A stretch of 64,000 nt of DNA, from positions 15,292,325 to 15,356,324 of the forward strand of contig NC_133971.1 of assembly GCF_031877795.1 (NCBI RefSeq), in the 5' to 3' direction. This DNA is from Strix aluco. Taxonomy: Eukaryota > Chordata > Aves > Strigiformes > Strigidae. This document shows, in pieces, positions 38,654-50,691 of this stretch (position 1 is its first letter; the number at the start of each line of letters is the position of its first letter). The notes below the pieces were generated by a model. The model did not search any database, had not been told where the DNA came from, and worked only from the letters and a program-made list of their open reading frames with translations. The position numbers and the translations under genes were made by a program.

Positions 38654-39024
38654 GTCCAGTGGGGAAAAATACCAGCGCCTGGATGTTAATCTGCTTTCCA
38701 TTGACTGGGCAAGCAGATCCACTTACCTGTTTCTACCATTTGTGTGATTGAGCCCCATGCATTCCAGGCCGGAACTACTGAAATGGTCTTTCTTCCTTGC
38801 TGGGCAATGAGGATCAGAGAAAGGATCCCAAAAGCAGAATGTAAATACTTGGGGATTTTTTTAGTTTCATTCTATATTCAGGACACAGTGGAATATATTA
38901 ATCTGACTGGGAAGGTGAGGAATCATGTGTATATAGCAGGAATGTTGTTGTTGTAACTGACAAATTCTGATTGATCAGATTGCCTTACCCACCTTGGTCA
39001 CTTTGAAGAATTTGGATTTGAAAT

Positions 39025-39030
39025 AATAAA
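39025..39030 (+). promoter_or_regulatory. Candidate poly(A) signal for LHFPL2
   Basis: A canonical AATAAA lies 372 bases after the stop, followed 15-25 bases later by a T-rich stretch (TTTTCTTTTTTTATA) that could serve as the downstream element. Cleavage would fall near 39045-39055. Confidence 0.5.
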
Positions 39031-39852
39031 AGCCAGCACATTTTCTTTTTTTATATACAGAAGAGAAGCCTATTTTAATTAGGCTTTCCTTCCAAGGGCC
39101 CCCCCTCACCTGTGAATATTTCACCACCACCTGATTTGGTACCATACTTTTCATTGAGGTGCTTTTTGATACCGAACTTCCTTAAAGTACAGTGCCTTCT
39201 CAGATAGTAGGTATATGTTGGAGAGAGCAAAGCTGACGTGATGCAGTTTACACCAGTCTTTAAACATTTAAAAAACTGAGTCCCTGCCAGGTTTCCTTGT
39301 CTTGAAGCTTATAGTGCAAGGTGTGTGCCACTTGTTACTTAGCAGGTAAATGGTTTTGTTTCCACTGACTAGACTGAGAAGCTGTTATACTGGCTTTCAC
39401 CTGATTCTGACAAAATTGTTTGAAATAACTCTTGTTAGAAATATTTCTACAGTCTTATTAAAATGCCTGAAATCCCAAGCAGCTGACAACTCTCCACTGC
39501 ACAACTGGGCATTATCTTGCGAATGCCAACAGCCTGGCCTGGGCTGTAGCCTCTCCTACAGCTGCAGATCATGTGTTGGACTTCAACAGTATTATTCTTT
39601 CTTTTGCCAGTGAAACCTCATTCCTAGTCTACAGATCGGTCTGTCTCATGACCCAGGGCCACATGAGTCCTTAAGAAATTTACATTTTTCAGGAAGTCTT
39701 GCCAAATTCTACATGGCTGGGAAGATATTTTTCCTTTTTTTAAAAAACTGCATGTAGTATGGACCCTTTTCCAACTCAATCAGCAGAAATTAAACAGGCC
39801 TTGCCACAAATGACATTCCTTTCTTAAAGGCAGTTGGTTGTATTACTTGTGG

Positions 39853-39973
39853 TGTTGCATCACTTACTAGAACTACTTCTGAAAACAAATTTTACAGGTA
39901 TTTTGAAAAACAAAGGAGTGATGCAACAGTGCCATAGGAGCATGGGGGATAATTCATCTGAGAAGTAGTTCTA
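39853..39973. repeat. Interleaved inverted repeats (A-B-A'-B')
   Basis: Arm A (TGTTGCATCACT, 39853-39864) pairs with A' (39917-39928, 12 of 12 bases). Arm B (TAGAACTACTTCT, 39868-39880) pairs with B' (39961-39973, 13 of 13 bases). The arms interleave and are not nested, the layout of an H-type pseudoknot in RNA. The segment lies in or just after the probable LHFPL2 3' UTR. Confidence 0.8.
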
Positions 39974-40194
39974 ATGAAATACTAAGTGAATTCTAGACTC
40001 TTCTTGGTAGTTTTGCATCATCCAATGACAGTGTTGCTCTGTCACTTCACTGTATAATACGGAGCAGAAGTTCTTGTTTATGCCTGGCCCGTGCCTTAAA
40101 GTGTGCCACTAGTTATCTATAGGTATTGAAAAAAAGGGTTGTTACCGTGCAGGTAGCTCTCCGGTTTCAGTACCCTGCTCCCGTCGCTCTCAGT

Positions 40195-40740
40195 ACGAGA
40201 GCAGTTCAGCGGCCGCCAGCCCCCGCGGGGTGGGCGCCCCCCTCCGGCGCCCGCGGTGCAGCGCGGCACCCCTCGGCCCGGCCCCCCGCCGGCGCGGGCC
40301 CTGCCGCGGGTGCCTCGGCCGCCTGCCCGACGGCCGAGCCGCTCTGCAACACGCGAGCTCGGGTTAAAAAGGGATTGTTTGTTTTAACCTAGACTCTTCC
40401 TGCGCTCACCTGCTCCTGCAACCCATGCCCCCCCCTAGTCTAGTCTAAAACGGGTAATGCACTTTTCTTTTAAATACTTACTTTTAAAAAACAATCCGCG
40501 GTCTGGAACCAGTTCTGCCAACTGCCTGCACAAAGCCGGGCTTTAACAAACCGGCCCTGGCGCCGCGCGGTGCCGGCCGCCGTGGGACGTTCCGCCCCCT
40601 GCCGGAGCGCGCGGCACGGCGGCGGCCCGGCTGGCCGCGCCCCTGAGGGGCAGGGGAGCTGCCGGGGGGATGCGCGGTTTGAGCTCTCCTCTGGTGGGCA
40701 GCGATCCGATGTCCACGTCGCCACCGCCAACGAATCGTGA
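40195..40740. promoter_or_regulatory. CpG island (two GC-rich blocks) between convergent genes
   Basis: Two very GC-rich blocks stand out from the A+T-rich surroundings. The first, 40195-40365, contains about 28 CpG dinucleotides by eye; the second, 40555-40740, contains a similar number. About 190 bases of ordinary composition separate them. The density implies that the sequence is largely unmethylated in the germline. It could be the promoter of an unannotated transcript, a GC-biased recombination spot, or part of a long LHFPL2 3' UTR. Short open frames cross it on both strands (88 and 139 codons) but look like by-products of high GC; none resembles a known protein. Confidence 0.8.
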
Positions 40741-41566
40741 CACTGTGTTAGGGCGAGAAATGCTGCTTTGGCTTCAGCCAAAGTTCTTCCAGAAGGTAGA
40801 GAGGGCATATACTGCTTTGGCTTAGAAGTAAACAGTGACCAACCTTCATTTACATTACTCGCTGACCTCTGCTGTGATCTACAGAACACTTAAAAAAATT
40901 TAATAGTGCCGCTGTTAAGTACAAAGGCGGTATTTTCAGTGGTATGTTTTGCTTTTGTTTGCATTTATAACCAAGAAGAACCAGCTTTTCTGCTTGTTGC
41001 TGGTATACTATCAACTTGCTCTGCAACAACATAATAACTAACTTATAAGAATATCCATGTTGATCACATAGCACACATAGAAGACAGGCTGGGAAGAAAT
41101 ACAGAAAAAAAAAAATCAGAATTTCTTTTCTCAGGGTTCTGTTTTTCTAGCAAGTGATAAGATGGTATGTATTAACAGCTTTTTTTTTTTTTTTTGGATG
41201 AGGTTTTCAGGTATAGGGTGCACTCATTAAATCTGACAGCTTGACAGCTGTTTAAAGTTGTTCCTGAAGTTCACTTCAGCAGTAGCTTTCAAAGATCTTT
41301 TGGAAAAAAAGAGAAGTCAGCTTCAAGCTAATTTAATTATTTCATGAGGGGGCTGCAGAGTGTAACTGCTTCTTAATTATATGCACTGCCTAGAATCTAG
41401 AAGTTGCTGGGGATTTTTTAAAACCTGTGTGCCAGTTAGTTCAATTTAATTTTGTTTTTGTGGTATTGAAGAATTCTTCAAATATCTGTGGTTTGATCAA
41501 CTTTGTAAACCTGTATTCTGTAAAGTGCCATAGACCCTTTTTTTTTTTAATTGTAGCATATTTAAA

Positions 41567-41591
41567 ATATATATATATATATATATATATA
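41567..41591. repeat. (TA)n microsatellite
   Basis: About 12 uninterrupted AT dinucleotides, followed by ACACA. Confidence 0.9.
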
Positions 41592-42549
41592 CACAAACTT
41601 GTGTGAGATGTGCAATACCAGGAATGGGTTTTGTTGTGGTTTCTTTTTTTTCCATTACTTTTTGCTTTTAAACAAGATATTTGAAAAGGGACTTCCCCAG
41701 GAAGGAGTGGCTGGAGTTTTGGTGGTGTGGACAAAAACTTAAGGCATAGAGTAATGCAACAGAATCACTGATTTTGAAGATTAGTACACCACTAGTAACA
41801 GCAGCTTAAAGATTTAACAAAAATCTCTTCTATGTTGATTTGAAATACTCAGACCTATGTAATACAAGCAATTCAAATGTGAAGCTGTGTCCATCTCTGG
41901 CAATATATAATCTAAAAACTGAAAAGGCTCAGCAAGGTTTCTTAATGTGCTTTATCTATAATGTGGCACTGCAAAAAACACTGCTACTGAGCTGGTTTTG
42001 GGTTGTCTATATCACCTTTGTATCTATTTTACTCAATAAAGTTCTCTGGCTTCTAAGGGATTTTTTTTCAGCCAAATCATTTCCATTTTGCATTGTTACC
42101 CCACATCAGAGTATCTCACCTCCTAGTGGTAAACAGAGAGGAGCTCAAGTCTTCCTTGAAAGCAGTGGGTGCTGGTGCCTACCTCAAGGAAAGGACGGAG
42201 CCCAACAAAAGCAGAGCAAGGCAGCAACGTATACACCACAGCCGCTTTGTATAGGAACAGCTAGAGTAGATTTGAGCCATGGTTTATTTGTGGTACTGTT
42301 TTTCTGTTCTTGAGTCACCACTATGTACATTTGTTAGCATGAGTGATGTGATGTTATTTTCAATCTAAATTTCAATTAAAATGTGAGTTTTCAAACTTTA
42401 ACAGGAGTCTGACTACCTTAATTCAAACATACTGGACAAGTTGAGCCACAGCAAGATAGCTTGTAATTGTAGCTTTAATAGCATTTAATATCCCAGCCCA
42501 CAGATGTTGTCAGAGTTTCAGATTTCCGTCCGAATTAACAATTATTACC

Positions 42550-42567
42550 ACTTACTGATCAGTAAGT
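42550..42567. repeat. Perfect 18-bp palindrome
   Basis: ACTTACTGATCAGTAAGT is its own reverse complement. One palindrome of this length is not far from chance expectation in 64 kb, so no function is proposed. Confidence 0.6.
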
Positions 42568-43655
42568 ATGTGGAATTTGTAGCTATGTGTTATATAGTTG
42601 CATTAAAGAGACTTTGTAATTGCATACGTCTGATAAATGTTTTTCATTTTGCAACTAAAGAACTGAAGTTCCTTCCTTATGGAAGGGGCTAGTGAAGGTT
42701 GTAATACAAATACTGCTTAATCACACAGACTTTTAAAATGGTGTTTGCCACAATGTGTCTCACTTTTCACCTGTGACTTGACAAACACTAGAGAAGTTAC
42801 ATGCTGTTCTCTAAGCAAATGTATGGCAGAACTAGGAGTAAGGCTTTCAGTAGTCTGTCACATTTGTCTCATAGTTGTTGTGGTCCATTTCAATTAAATT
42901 TACATATAATTAATTGTGTTTAGTTTAATTACACTTCTAAACTTCCGAGAAGTAGTACTTGGCTAAAACTTGGAACATTTAGAAACCTACAGTCCAGAAG
43001 AAGTTAGAGGACTGGCATCACTCAGTGCACTACCACATTAGGCAACTATGGATTTCAAAGCAGGTACAGATACAGCAGTTATTCTACAAATACAAAATAC
43101 TGCTGAAAGAAATCACAAAGTACTGATTTGTATAGTTAAAAGTACTACCTCCCTTTTTCAGTAAGGTTAATGGAGCTGGAATAGGGAATGCAGAATTCAG
43201 TTCTCTTAATTGTGTGAACTACTGCAGATTTCTGTGTTCTAGTAACTTCTTCCCCAAGCTCCAACTAGGTTTAGAATGGTGATGCATTGAGAAGGTGAAT
43301 GTATATTAGTAATATCAGGGGGACATGAATATAAAGATGTCTTGATCCTGTGATTCACCAAAAGCTTGCTTTCAGATAGATTCTTTTCTTTGATTTGGTA
43401 TCTTCGCATGAGTGAAATTCTGAAAGCGTAGGAATCCGTGTCCCTAACCAGCTTTAGGTATCACTCAGATGCAGTGGGATCAGTAATTTGGTCTAGCTGC
43501 GAAAGGTACAGAAAAAATAATTCCAAATTTAATCACATTATTCTGACCACTTCCAATTGCTCTCTTATCTTTGACTGCCCAATCCAGCATATCCACTTTT
43601 TTCTCTAAACATCAAAAATACATACATAGCAAAGACAACAGCCCTGCACTGCAAA

Positions 43656-43686
43656 ATGGCAACGCATGCTTTGGCATGCGTGCCAT
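43656..43686. repeat. Short inverted repeat, 13-bp stem with one bulge
   Basis: ATGGCA-(A)-CGCATGC at 43656-43669 pairs with GCATGCGTGCCAT at 43674-43686 across a TTTG loop. If the SCAMP1 3' UTR reaches this far, it would form a stable RNA hairpin. The stem is too short for a pre-miRNA. Confidence 0.7.
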
Positions 43687-44205
43687 GACTACAGCTCAGA
43701 TGATCTAAGATTGTTTAATTAGGCTATAAACATTGTAAAACCTACTTGCAGCACTGTCAGCTGAAACAGTGGCAGACCAGCTGATGCTGCAGAGGCATCA
43801 GTGGTCAGAGGCAGCTGTTTTTTCATCAGATGGCCTGGGCTCCAGCCAGTGTATCCCACCCAGCTCTAGCTGTACACATTTGCAAAGCAGAAAAGCAGAG
43901 TGAATGGTCACAGGTAATTGGACTCCAAAGCAGGCTGCATCTTCCAGGCCTACAATGGCCCTCTTCCAGGCACGCTGCCAACAACTAATACAACCTCCAA
44001 CTTTATTACCAAAAATCGGTCTCTGACATTTCCCATCTCACCAGCTGAAAGTTTTCCTTCCTGAATCATGGGTACAAAGAAGTAAAACCTGGTCTTCTCA
44101 ACATTTTGCACAGCAACTCCTCCGTGTTGAAGTGTTGTTCTTCTTCACCTCTGAGTGACATAACAACAAGGTGCAGGAACACTCACTAAAGCGGGACAGT
44201 ACATT

Positions 44206-44224
44206 TTATATATATATATATATA
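44206..44224. repeat. (TA)n microsatellite
   Basis: A run of about nine TA dinucleotides followed by CACA. Confidence 0.85.
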
Positions 44225-47200
44225 CACATTACTTAGTCACATCACAGCACCAAGTGTGTTGAGAGGCAGTAAAACAGTCAAACGAATTAAAAGCACTGTT
44301 GTTTGGTGTAGTCACTATCCATTCATCCAACAAAAAGCACATTTCAGATGAGCTGTATATGCTTCCACTAAACAGCTGCACAACTTTTTTTCCAGAACAA
44401 AACGTACAGCAGTGTGATCCACAAGTCATATTTCCCATCAACGCCTTTTTTTGCCCCCTCAGTAGTGTGTGACATGCTACCTAGTTTAATCCTAGCATAA
44501 AGTTAAACTAGTATTCTGCTGCCAAGACAAGAAATCTACACCACTTCTTTTCTAAGTCTTAATTTTATCAGTAGAAAAACCAGGAAAAGCTACTTGCAAA
44601 CACAAAATTAATTTGTAGGAAAAAGAGTACAGACTAATTCTTACACATTTTAATGTGACTGAGTGAAACCTAACACACACTTGTTTTGCTTATCTGATCC
44701 ACTGTGCCTTACTAGCAATTCATAACCAGAATGCTCTAGGTGCCTGCCTTTTCCTTGACAGAAATATCTTTGCAGAAGTATTATTATTTTTAATCACAGT
44801 CTCTTCCCTGTGCTGTTTTCTCTGTGTGTGCATGCCTTCCCAACTTTGTGCATACAACTTCTTGGGGAAAACTAGCCTCCACAAACCAGAGGAATTAGGT
44901 CCCCACACCAGCACTTAAACTGTGTAGTAATTCTAACCATAAAACGCGACTGGATCATGCTGCACAGCTGTGCTTACCATTTGTACAAAAACCATCCCTT
45001 TAGTCTGCTGCCACTGCCATCCTAGATCTGTACATTACAAAGAAACACATCGAGTTGATGAAGAATTTCACTAGTAAATGATGCATGCGTGCACAGGTGT
45101 CTTCAAAAACTCACATCTGCTATCTCCCAAAATAATCCTGACTGTACCTCACAGCACTGTTCTCTGTACTGTGCATTTGCAAACATAACTACATCACAGT
45201 AGTCTAGATGAAGTCATTCTGCCTTTCAAAGAAAACCCACTAATAAATTCAGTACTAGAGAGCAGTTGATCCTATTTAAAAAAAACCAGACTGTGATAGT
45301 GCCTAAAAAGCCAGAAAAAGCAAGACACAGCAGTGATAACAGAAAAAGTCAATTCGTAGGCAGAAATTAGGAAGATAAACACTATCAAAGCAATGCTGTT
45401 TTCAGCAATTTCATTTTAGTTTCAATAGCATTTTAGGATTCACTTAATACCTGTAGAATTTCATTCAGTAATGACAGAACATCTTTAAGATTTTAACTCG
45501 TGAGTTTACAACACAAGGAAGTGAGCTGCAAGTGTTCAAGAATTTTCTTCGTAACAGTTGAGTAGACCAATTCTCAATACCCTAATGTATTATTTTGACA
45601 GTTGACATTTTGTCTCCCCATTTCAGCAGAATTACAGCATTTATATACAGATTTATAAAAAACAAGTGAGACTTTTACACAGATCATCCACTTTGCACAT
45701 TATTCTGACTGTTAGAAGAAAAATCCCTATATTGGTCAAAACTATACAGAGCAAACACCCAGGAAAAAAGTCTTTTTTTATTCTATGACACTGTGTTAAT
45801 ACAATAAATATACAAAACTTCTGAACTACTCAGACATGCAACAGAGGGACAGAGAAGTGCATTTGTACAGAACCATGACATTCACCAGGACGGCGGAGCA
45901 TTGTTAGTAATTTACAAAATATACAAACATCCCTCAGATAAATAAAATCAACTCTAAATTACAGATCAATGACTACTGACACTCCAGTGTTTAAACTTTG
46001 TACTTTGTACTCAATTTGCCACAATACTACAAAATGACACTTAAGTGGGCGCCATACTCTGATTAATAACGGACTGTGAAATCTGGTTTACATTAGGTAC
46101 AAAATATTCTAACAAATACCAGCCTTCTGTTGTCAAAGCTAAACTCAAACTTCTCCCTGCCTTTTGGGCTGCAAAGTGTCAGACATTTCTGGTTTAAACA
46201 ATTCCTGTGTAACTGAACCTTGAATTTCACTTCAGTTTAAAATCCATACATTCAACCCATCACATTACAAATCAACACTCCCTATACATAGAACATTAAA
46301 TGTATTTTCTCAAAGAGCCTTTAAACATTTGGGGAAAAAAATCTACCTGCCAAATTCAGATTTTATTCCTAATTTTTTTTTTCCATAATATATTCTGGTA
46401 TGTTATTATACAATCTTCAACTTCAGTTAAATTGCAAGGATGATGTCCCTGTGATTCCTATCCAAAAGATACCAAGAGAATTGCTTGAATTTAGATTTAA
46501 AAGTAATCCATAATAGAATTTCTAGATACAACCCCCAAGTTAAGTCTAAAACACTATCAAAAGAACAGTCTTGATATACAGCTGCTAGAAGGATGATGCC
46601 TGATCTCAACAGCAAATGGTGGGTTTTATCTGGAAAGCTTTTAATAATACTCCACACAAATTTAAGTTCAATGCTAGCATGTCCACTAGTATGAAAATTT
46701 AGAGCCCCTATTACGAAGAATATTTAAATTGCTTTTAACTTCATGATGCAAAGAACATTTAGAAGCAAGTATATTCATTAATAAGAACTTCAGCATAGGT
46801 GAAACTACAACATTTATCCAAATTCAAGCTGGATTTAAAGAAATTATAGAAGAAAGGAGACTAATAGGGACTTCATGATAACAGTACAATACTGATCCAG
46901 GGATTAAGCTAGGGCATTTATTTTTTGTAATGCTCTTCTGTTATTATGAATACAGTGTAGTGAAAAAGAATCTATGAAAGTCAGTCCATGTTCAGAACAT
47001 GGAGGGGCCTCAGAATTTAAGGTGATTCACCTTAAGAGCTGAATTCATTTCAGCCACAGTGTATACTTACACAGGTTGTGGGGATGTGGTCCTTCCTGTT
47101 TTCATTTTCGAAAACAGAGTTTGAAAAAACAGTCCAAGTATAGTGTATAAGACTCATGAGGCAATTCAAGAATATAATCTTCAAAGGAGAAAAACAAGAT

Positions 47201-48571
47201 GTTATACTAAAATCTGATTATATTCTATTATATTATGATGGTATGTACCATTATGGATTGTTCCGTTCCACTGCACCAATTTAACCTCTTAGGCCTCCAG
47301 ATAAATGATTTAAAAATTAACATTGTTAAAGATGAATATTTCTCACGTTTCCAATTCAAAATAGTTTAAAAGCTTTTTTCCTCCACCTTAATTCACAACA
47401 CAGAGATGGCTGAGTTAATGTTAAAATGAATTCAAGTATCTGTTAAATGCCATTGCTTAAGAAGCTTGGGTTTAGACAGTATTTCTGGTAGAAGATTAAA
47501 TACTGTATAGTTAGGTTTTTGGACAAGCAGTAAACAGAGTGACTGACTAGGCTAGAGATTTAGTACCACTGTTAAACACAAATCTACACTTAAAAAAAAA
47601 AAAACAACCCCCCCAAAAATCCCAAATACAACAAAAATACCACTGCACGTAGAAGAGGGGAGGGGGGCAAGAAACTAGTGTTCTAAAAAGTCAATACTGG
47701 TTTCTTTGCCAGCAAAATTATTACCCCAAGACATGAATCTGAAATTTAAAATAGCAAATATATAATCATTTAGCTTTGTGATTGAAACCATCAGTTAACT
47801 TCCTTAAACTGTACACCGCATTACACATTCTGTTACAGAGAATGTTTATGCACCATAGTCATTTCTCACATGTAGAGAATACTCCATGAAAATAGATACA
47901 AACAAGTGCTATTATTATAAAGTGGTGCAGGTAAATTCTGGACCAAAACACTATTTAAACAAGATCAGATAACTCAACAGTATTCATGCAAACTTACAGG
48001 TTTATATCAAAAGACTTATCCTAAAAAAAACCCCAAGAAAAGAATTTATAATATCTACCTTACTTGTATTTGTCCTCCAGCAGCTGCTGAAATTGCAAAA
48101 GCAGTAGCCAAATCTAACTTTCTACATCTCCCAGTCTACCCCACTTCTTATAGTAGAAATAGGGAAAACAATTCTTACGAAGAAAAATAATTGATCCAAA
48201 GTGCTTTCCTGAAGTTAAAAAAAATACTGGAGTGAACCACTAAAAAACTTCCAAATTCTTAACACATTTATTTGATCATTATATACCACAATTAATTCTC
48301 AGGGCAATTGCTAAAATTATTTATCCTCCATAAAATATGGATGGCTCTATATTCTAGAATGCAACATCTTAAAGAAGGGCAAAGAATGGTTATCATTTTA
48401 AAATAAATAAATTTATAATAAAATAACCAAACATTTCCCATTTCACCCATGCACAGCTGCAGAAGACACAAACATGCTGTGTGAATTTTGATCTAGGCTT
48501 TTAGGGAATACAGTAAGTGACTGGAAAATAAAGTACAATCAAAGAGAATGGTGATGACTTTCTATGTTCCC

Positions 48572-48736
48572 CTACATTCGGTTACCCTTGAACGCGTTCT
48601 GAGCTGCACTGGTTGCTGCTGTTGATGCGGCGTTGGCTGCAGCAGTTTGTACAGTTTTGTTGGACATCACTCCTGTTGCAAATTCCTGCTGTGCCTTCTC
48701 AAAACTAGCACCAGTCGTGCGGTAGAGACCATGCAC
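48572..48736 (-). CDS. SCAMP1: SCAMP1, terminal coding exon (cytosolic C-tail)
   Basis: This is the last coding exon of secretory carrier-associated membrane protein 1: 54 residues from [20 protein letters not shown] to a C-terminal GNRM, then TAG at 48574-48572. The acceptor is TCCCTAG|GTG (exon begins at 48736), phase 0. The tail is alanine- and threonine-rich ([20 protein letters not shown]), as in vertebrate SCAMP1. SCAMPs are four-helix proteins of secretory, endosomal and synaptic vesicle membranes that take part in exocytosis and endocytic recycling; the tail faces the cytosol. The final residues differ slightly from the human ones as I remember them (GNQI). Confidence 0.96.
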   Translation of the reverse strand: MHGLYRTTGASFEKAQQEFATGVMSNKTVQTAAANAASTAATSAAQNAFKGNRM

Positions 48737-50573
48737 CTAGGGAGGTGGAAAAGCAGTGAGAAAGTGGTGCTGAGCCTTCCATTTCTTGGTAGGCTAATAG
48801 CAAAGTCTCAAACATGAAACATAACTGTGTGGTGGGGAAATCTGTTTTGCTCATGTGTTTGGGACAATCCAGAAATGAGAAAATGGGACTTTTTTCCCCA
48901 CAAATACTGTAACTTTTGATTGCCCTGCCACATGCACAGTTTGACTGTAGGAATACCTGTAACTTTTTGCAAGTTCAGAGGGGCCTCATAAATCTTTACT
49001 AAAATGTGCCTGGTATCTACTGTCTGAAATAGCATATTTAAATACACAAACAGGCTGCATCCTTAGCATAACACAGGGCTCACAGCTTGCAAAAATGTCT
49101 TCTGTCTCAATTTGTATACAACTTGTCCTACTCATTAAGAGAGTTAATAAGCGTGCATGTTAAAAAAAAACAGCAGGAAACAAAACCAAAAAAGTAGTTT
49201 TGAGTTCACTGTGTCAGTAACATTTTCGTGAACTTTCTTCTATGTCAACTTTTAGAAACATTTTCATTTCTCTGATAGTTACAAGAACAAGCTAAGCTAT
49301 GACTGAATATTAAAAAGTATAAAATATCATAATAATGCAGATATGTATCTGCTAAACTAGTGTGATGACCAATAGCTCTGCAGAATAAGCCGAGGTATTA
49401 AACGATGTCTTACAAGCACTAAATAATATGGCATGTAATCTCTAGTACAACAAAAAAACAAAGCCTGAGTAACTTCCAATTACCTGACTATCAAAATTCA
49501 AATGCTATTTCTGACTCATATTCAGTCAAGTCACAATAAAGTTATCAAATATTACTGCAAAGACATTTTCATTCAAGTGTAGCAGGAAAATTAATGTTTT
49601 AAATTTTTTCTTTGTTATAAATGTGACTATTTCTCATCCATAAAGATACACCAGGTCACAGCTGAGTATGAAGGTTTTTGAAAAGAATCCAGATGCATAC
49701 GGTAGGAAGAGTGTAAAAAAGAATGCTCCACCGTACACTTTTCTTGCTTGTTTCTTTCTTCTGTACCTGAGTATTTATGCAGAAGAGAAATATGGAGAAG
49801 GGACATCTCCAAGCAATCCTTAAGACTTCTAGCTACCTGTAAATACGCCAGAAGAGTTTCGGTATGTGAAAATCTTTAAGTGTAACTGTAACTGAGGTTG
49901 AATTATTAGAATTGCCAGCACATCATCAGCAAAATTCTCAGTTACATTTTATCTAAACAACATCAAAAACTTACTAATATTAGTATCTAAACTTAGGTCT
50001 TCTGGATGGAAATTCACAAAAAGGAACCAAGAGAAAAAAGCATCTTTCTTTGAGCTTTCATGCTATGTAATATTAATTGACAACAAAATGTTAAAATAAT
50101 AGAAACAGAGAAATAAAAATCCTTTTATGAAGTGCCAGGCATCTCCCTCCCTCTTCTATTGATTTTAATGGGAATGATTTTCCTAAGAGCTGAAACTTCA
50201 CAATAATTTGAATCACACTTCACTCAGCTGAGTCACTATAGATTTGAAAATTACAACCTGGCATCTACAGGTACAATCATAGAGTCCAGTGCATTCACCT
50301 ACCCTTTCATTGTGGGTTTACCTCCCAATTTCTCTTATTGAGAGCTATCCTTCACCATTTTAGTTTGCAGAAAGTATGTGCCTTCTACAAACTGCATTTC
50401 CTAACTCCACAACAGTATAAGCAAAAACATAGAGTTGTTAATAGGTAAGGCACACCCCCAAGAATATTATTTAATCCCCTTAATCTTACTCTGTGAGAGA
50501 GTACCTCTCAAACAGGAAAGCCAGATCCAGAACAAATATAGGAAACAGAAGAGGGAAATAATATGTAACTTAC
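48737..50573 (-). other. SCAMP1: SCAMP1 intron
   Basis: The intron is bounded by a donor GTAAGTTACA (reading leftwards from 50573) and an acceptor CTCCCTAG (48737-48744). It is A+T-rich, with no recognised repeat or exon inside. Confidence 0.9.
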
Positions 50574-50691
50574 CTTTTTAAACATAACTAATGAGATAAC
50601 AGCAGATGCTGTGAAAAGTGCAGCTATGATTATCATCATAATGCCAACAGGAATACTCTTATTAAGACCAGTAAGAGATGAAATCCACCCA
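50574..50691 (-). CDS. SCAMP1: SCAMP1 exon encoding transmembrane helix 4
   Basis: This 118-base exon finishes the split Cys codon and encodes [19 protein letters not shown] followed by [20 protein letters not shown]. Most of this is the fourth transmembrane helix. The boundaries are clean: acceptor CTTTTTCCTTCAG at 50692 and donor AAAAAG|GTAAGT at 50573. The frame joins in phase to both neighbouring exons. NKS differs from the mammalian NQN at the lumenal loop; otherwise it is nearly identical to mammalian SCAMP1 as I remember it. Confidence 0.96.

Larger units (their letters stand above)
38654..40190 (+). other. LHFPL2: Probable LHFPL2 3' UTR
   Basis: This A+T-rich sequence follows the stop codon with no long open frame. 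The first good poly(A) signal is AATAAA at 39025-39030. A second possible distal signal is AATAAA at 42035-42040, beyond the CpG island, so the true 3' end cannot be fixed from sequence alone. Confidence 0.55.
40741..48571. other. Intergenic DNA plus SCAMP1 3' UTR
   Basis: This A+T-rich DNA lies between the CpG island and the SCAMP1 stop. The right part must contain the SCAMP1 3' UTR, read leftwards. Minus-strand AATAAA signals (TTTATT on the plus strand) occur at 48267-48272, 46917-46922, 46362-46367, 45777-45782, 44002-44007 and 42283-42288, and I cannot tell which is used. Other contents are two (TA)n tracts and a bulged hairpin at 43656-43686. A 157-codon open frame at 41840-42313 shows no domain and is not called. 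Confidence 0.5.

Noticed and set aside
40126..40889. Open frames across the CpG island (88 codons plus, 139 codons minus) as genes
   Set aside because: The composition (Ala, Pro, Arg, Gly) is what any frame in GC-rich DNA gives, frames are open on both strands, and no domain is seen.
41840..42313. 157-codon plus-strand open frame between LHFPL2 and SCAMP1
   Set aside because: No domain, ordinary A+T-rich composition and no splice or promoter context. It overlaps a possible distal poly(A) signal and is consistent with chance.
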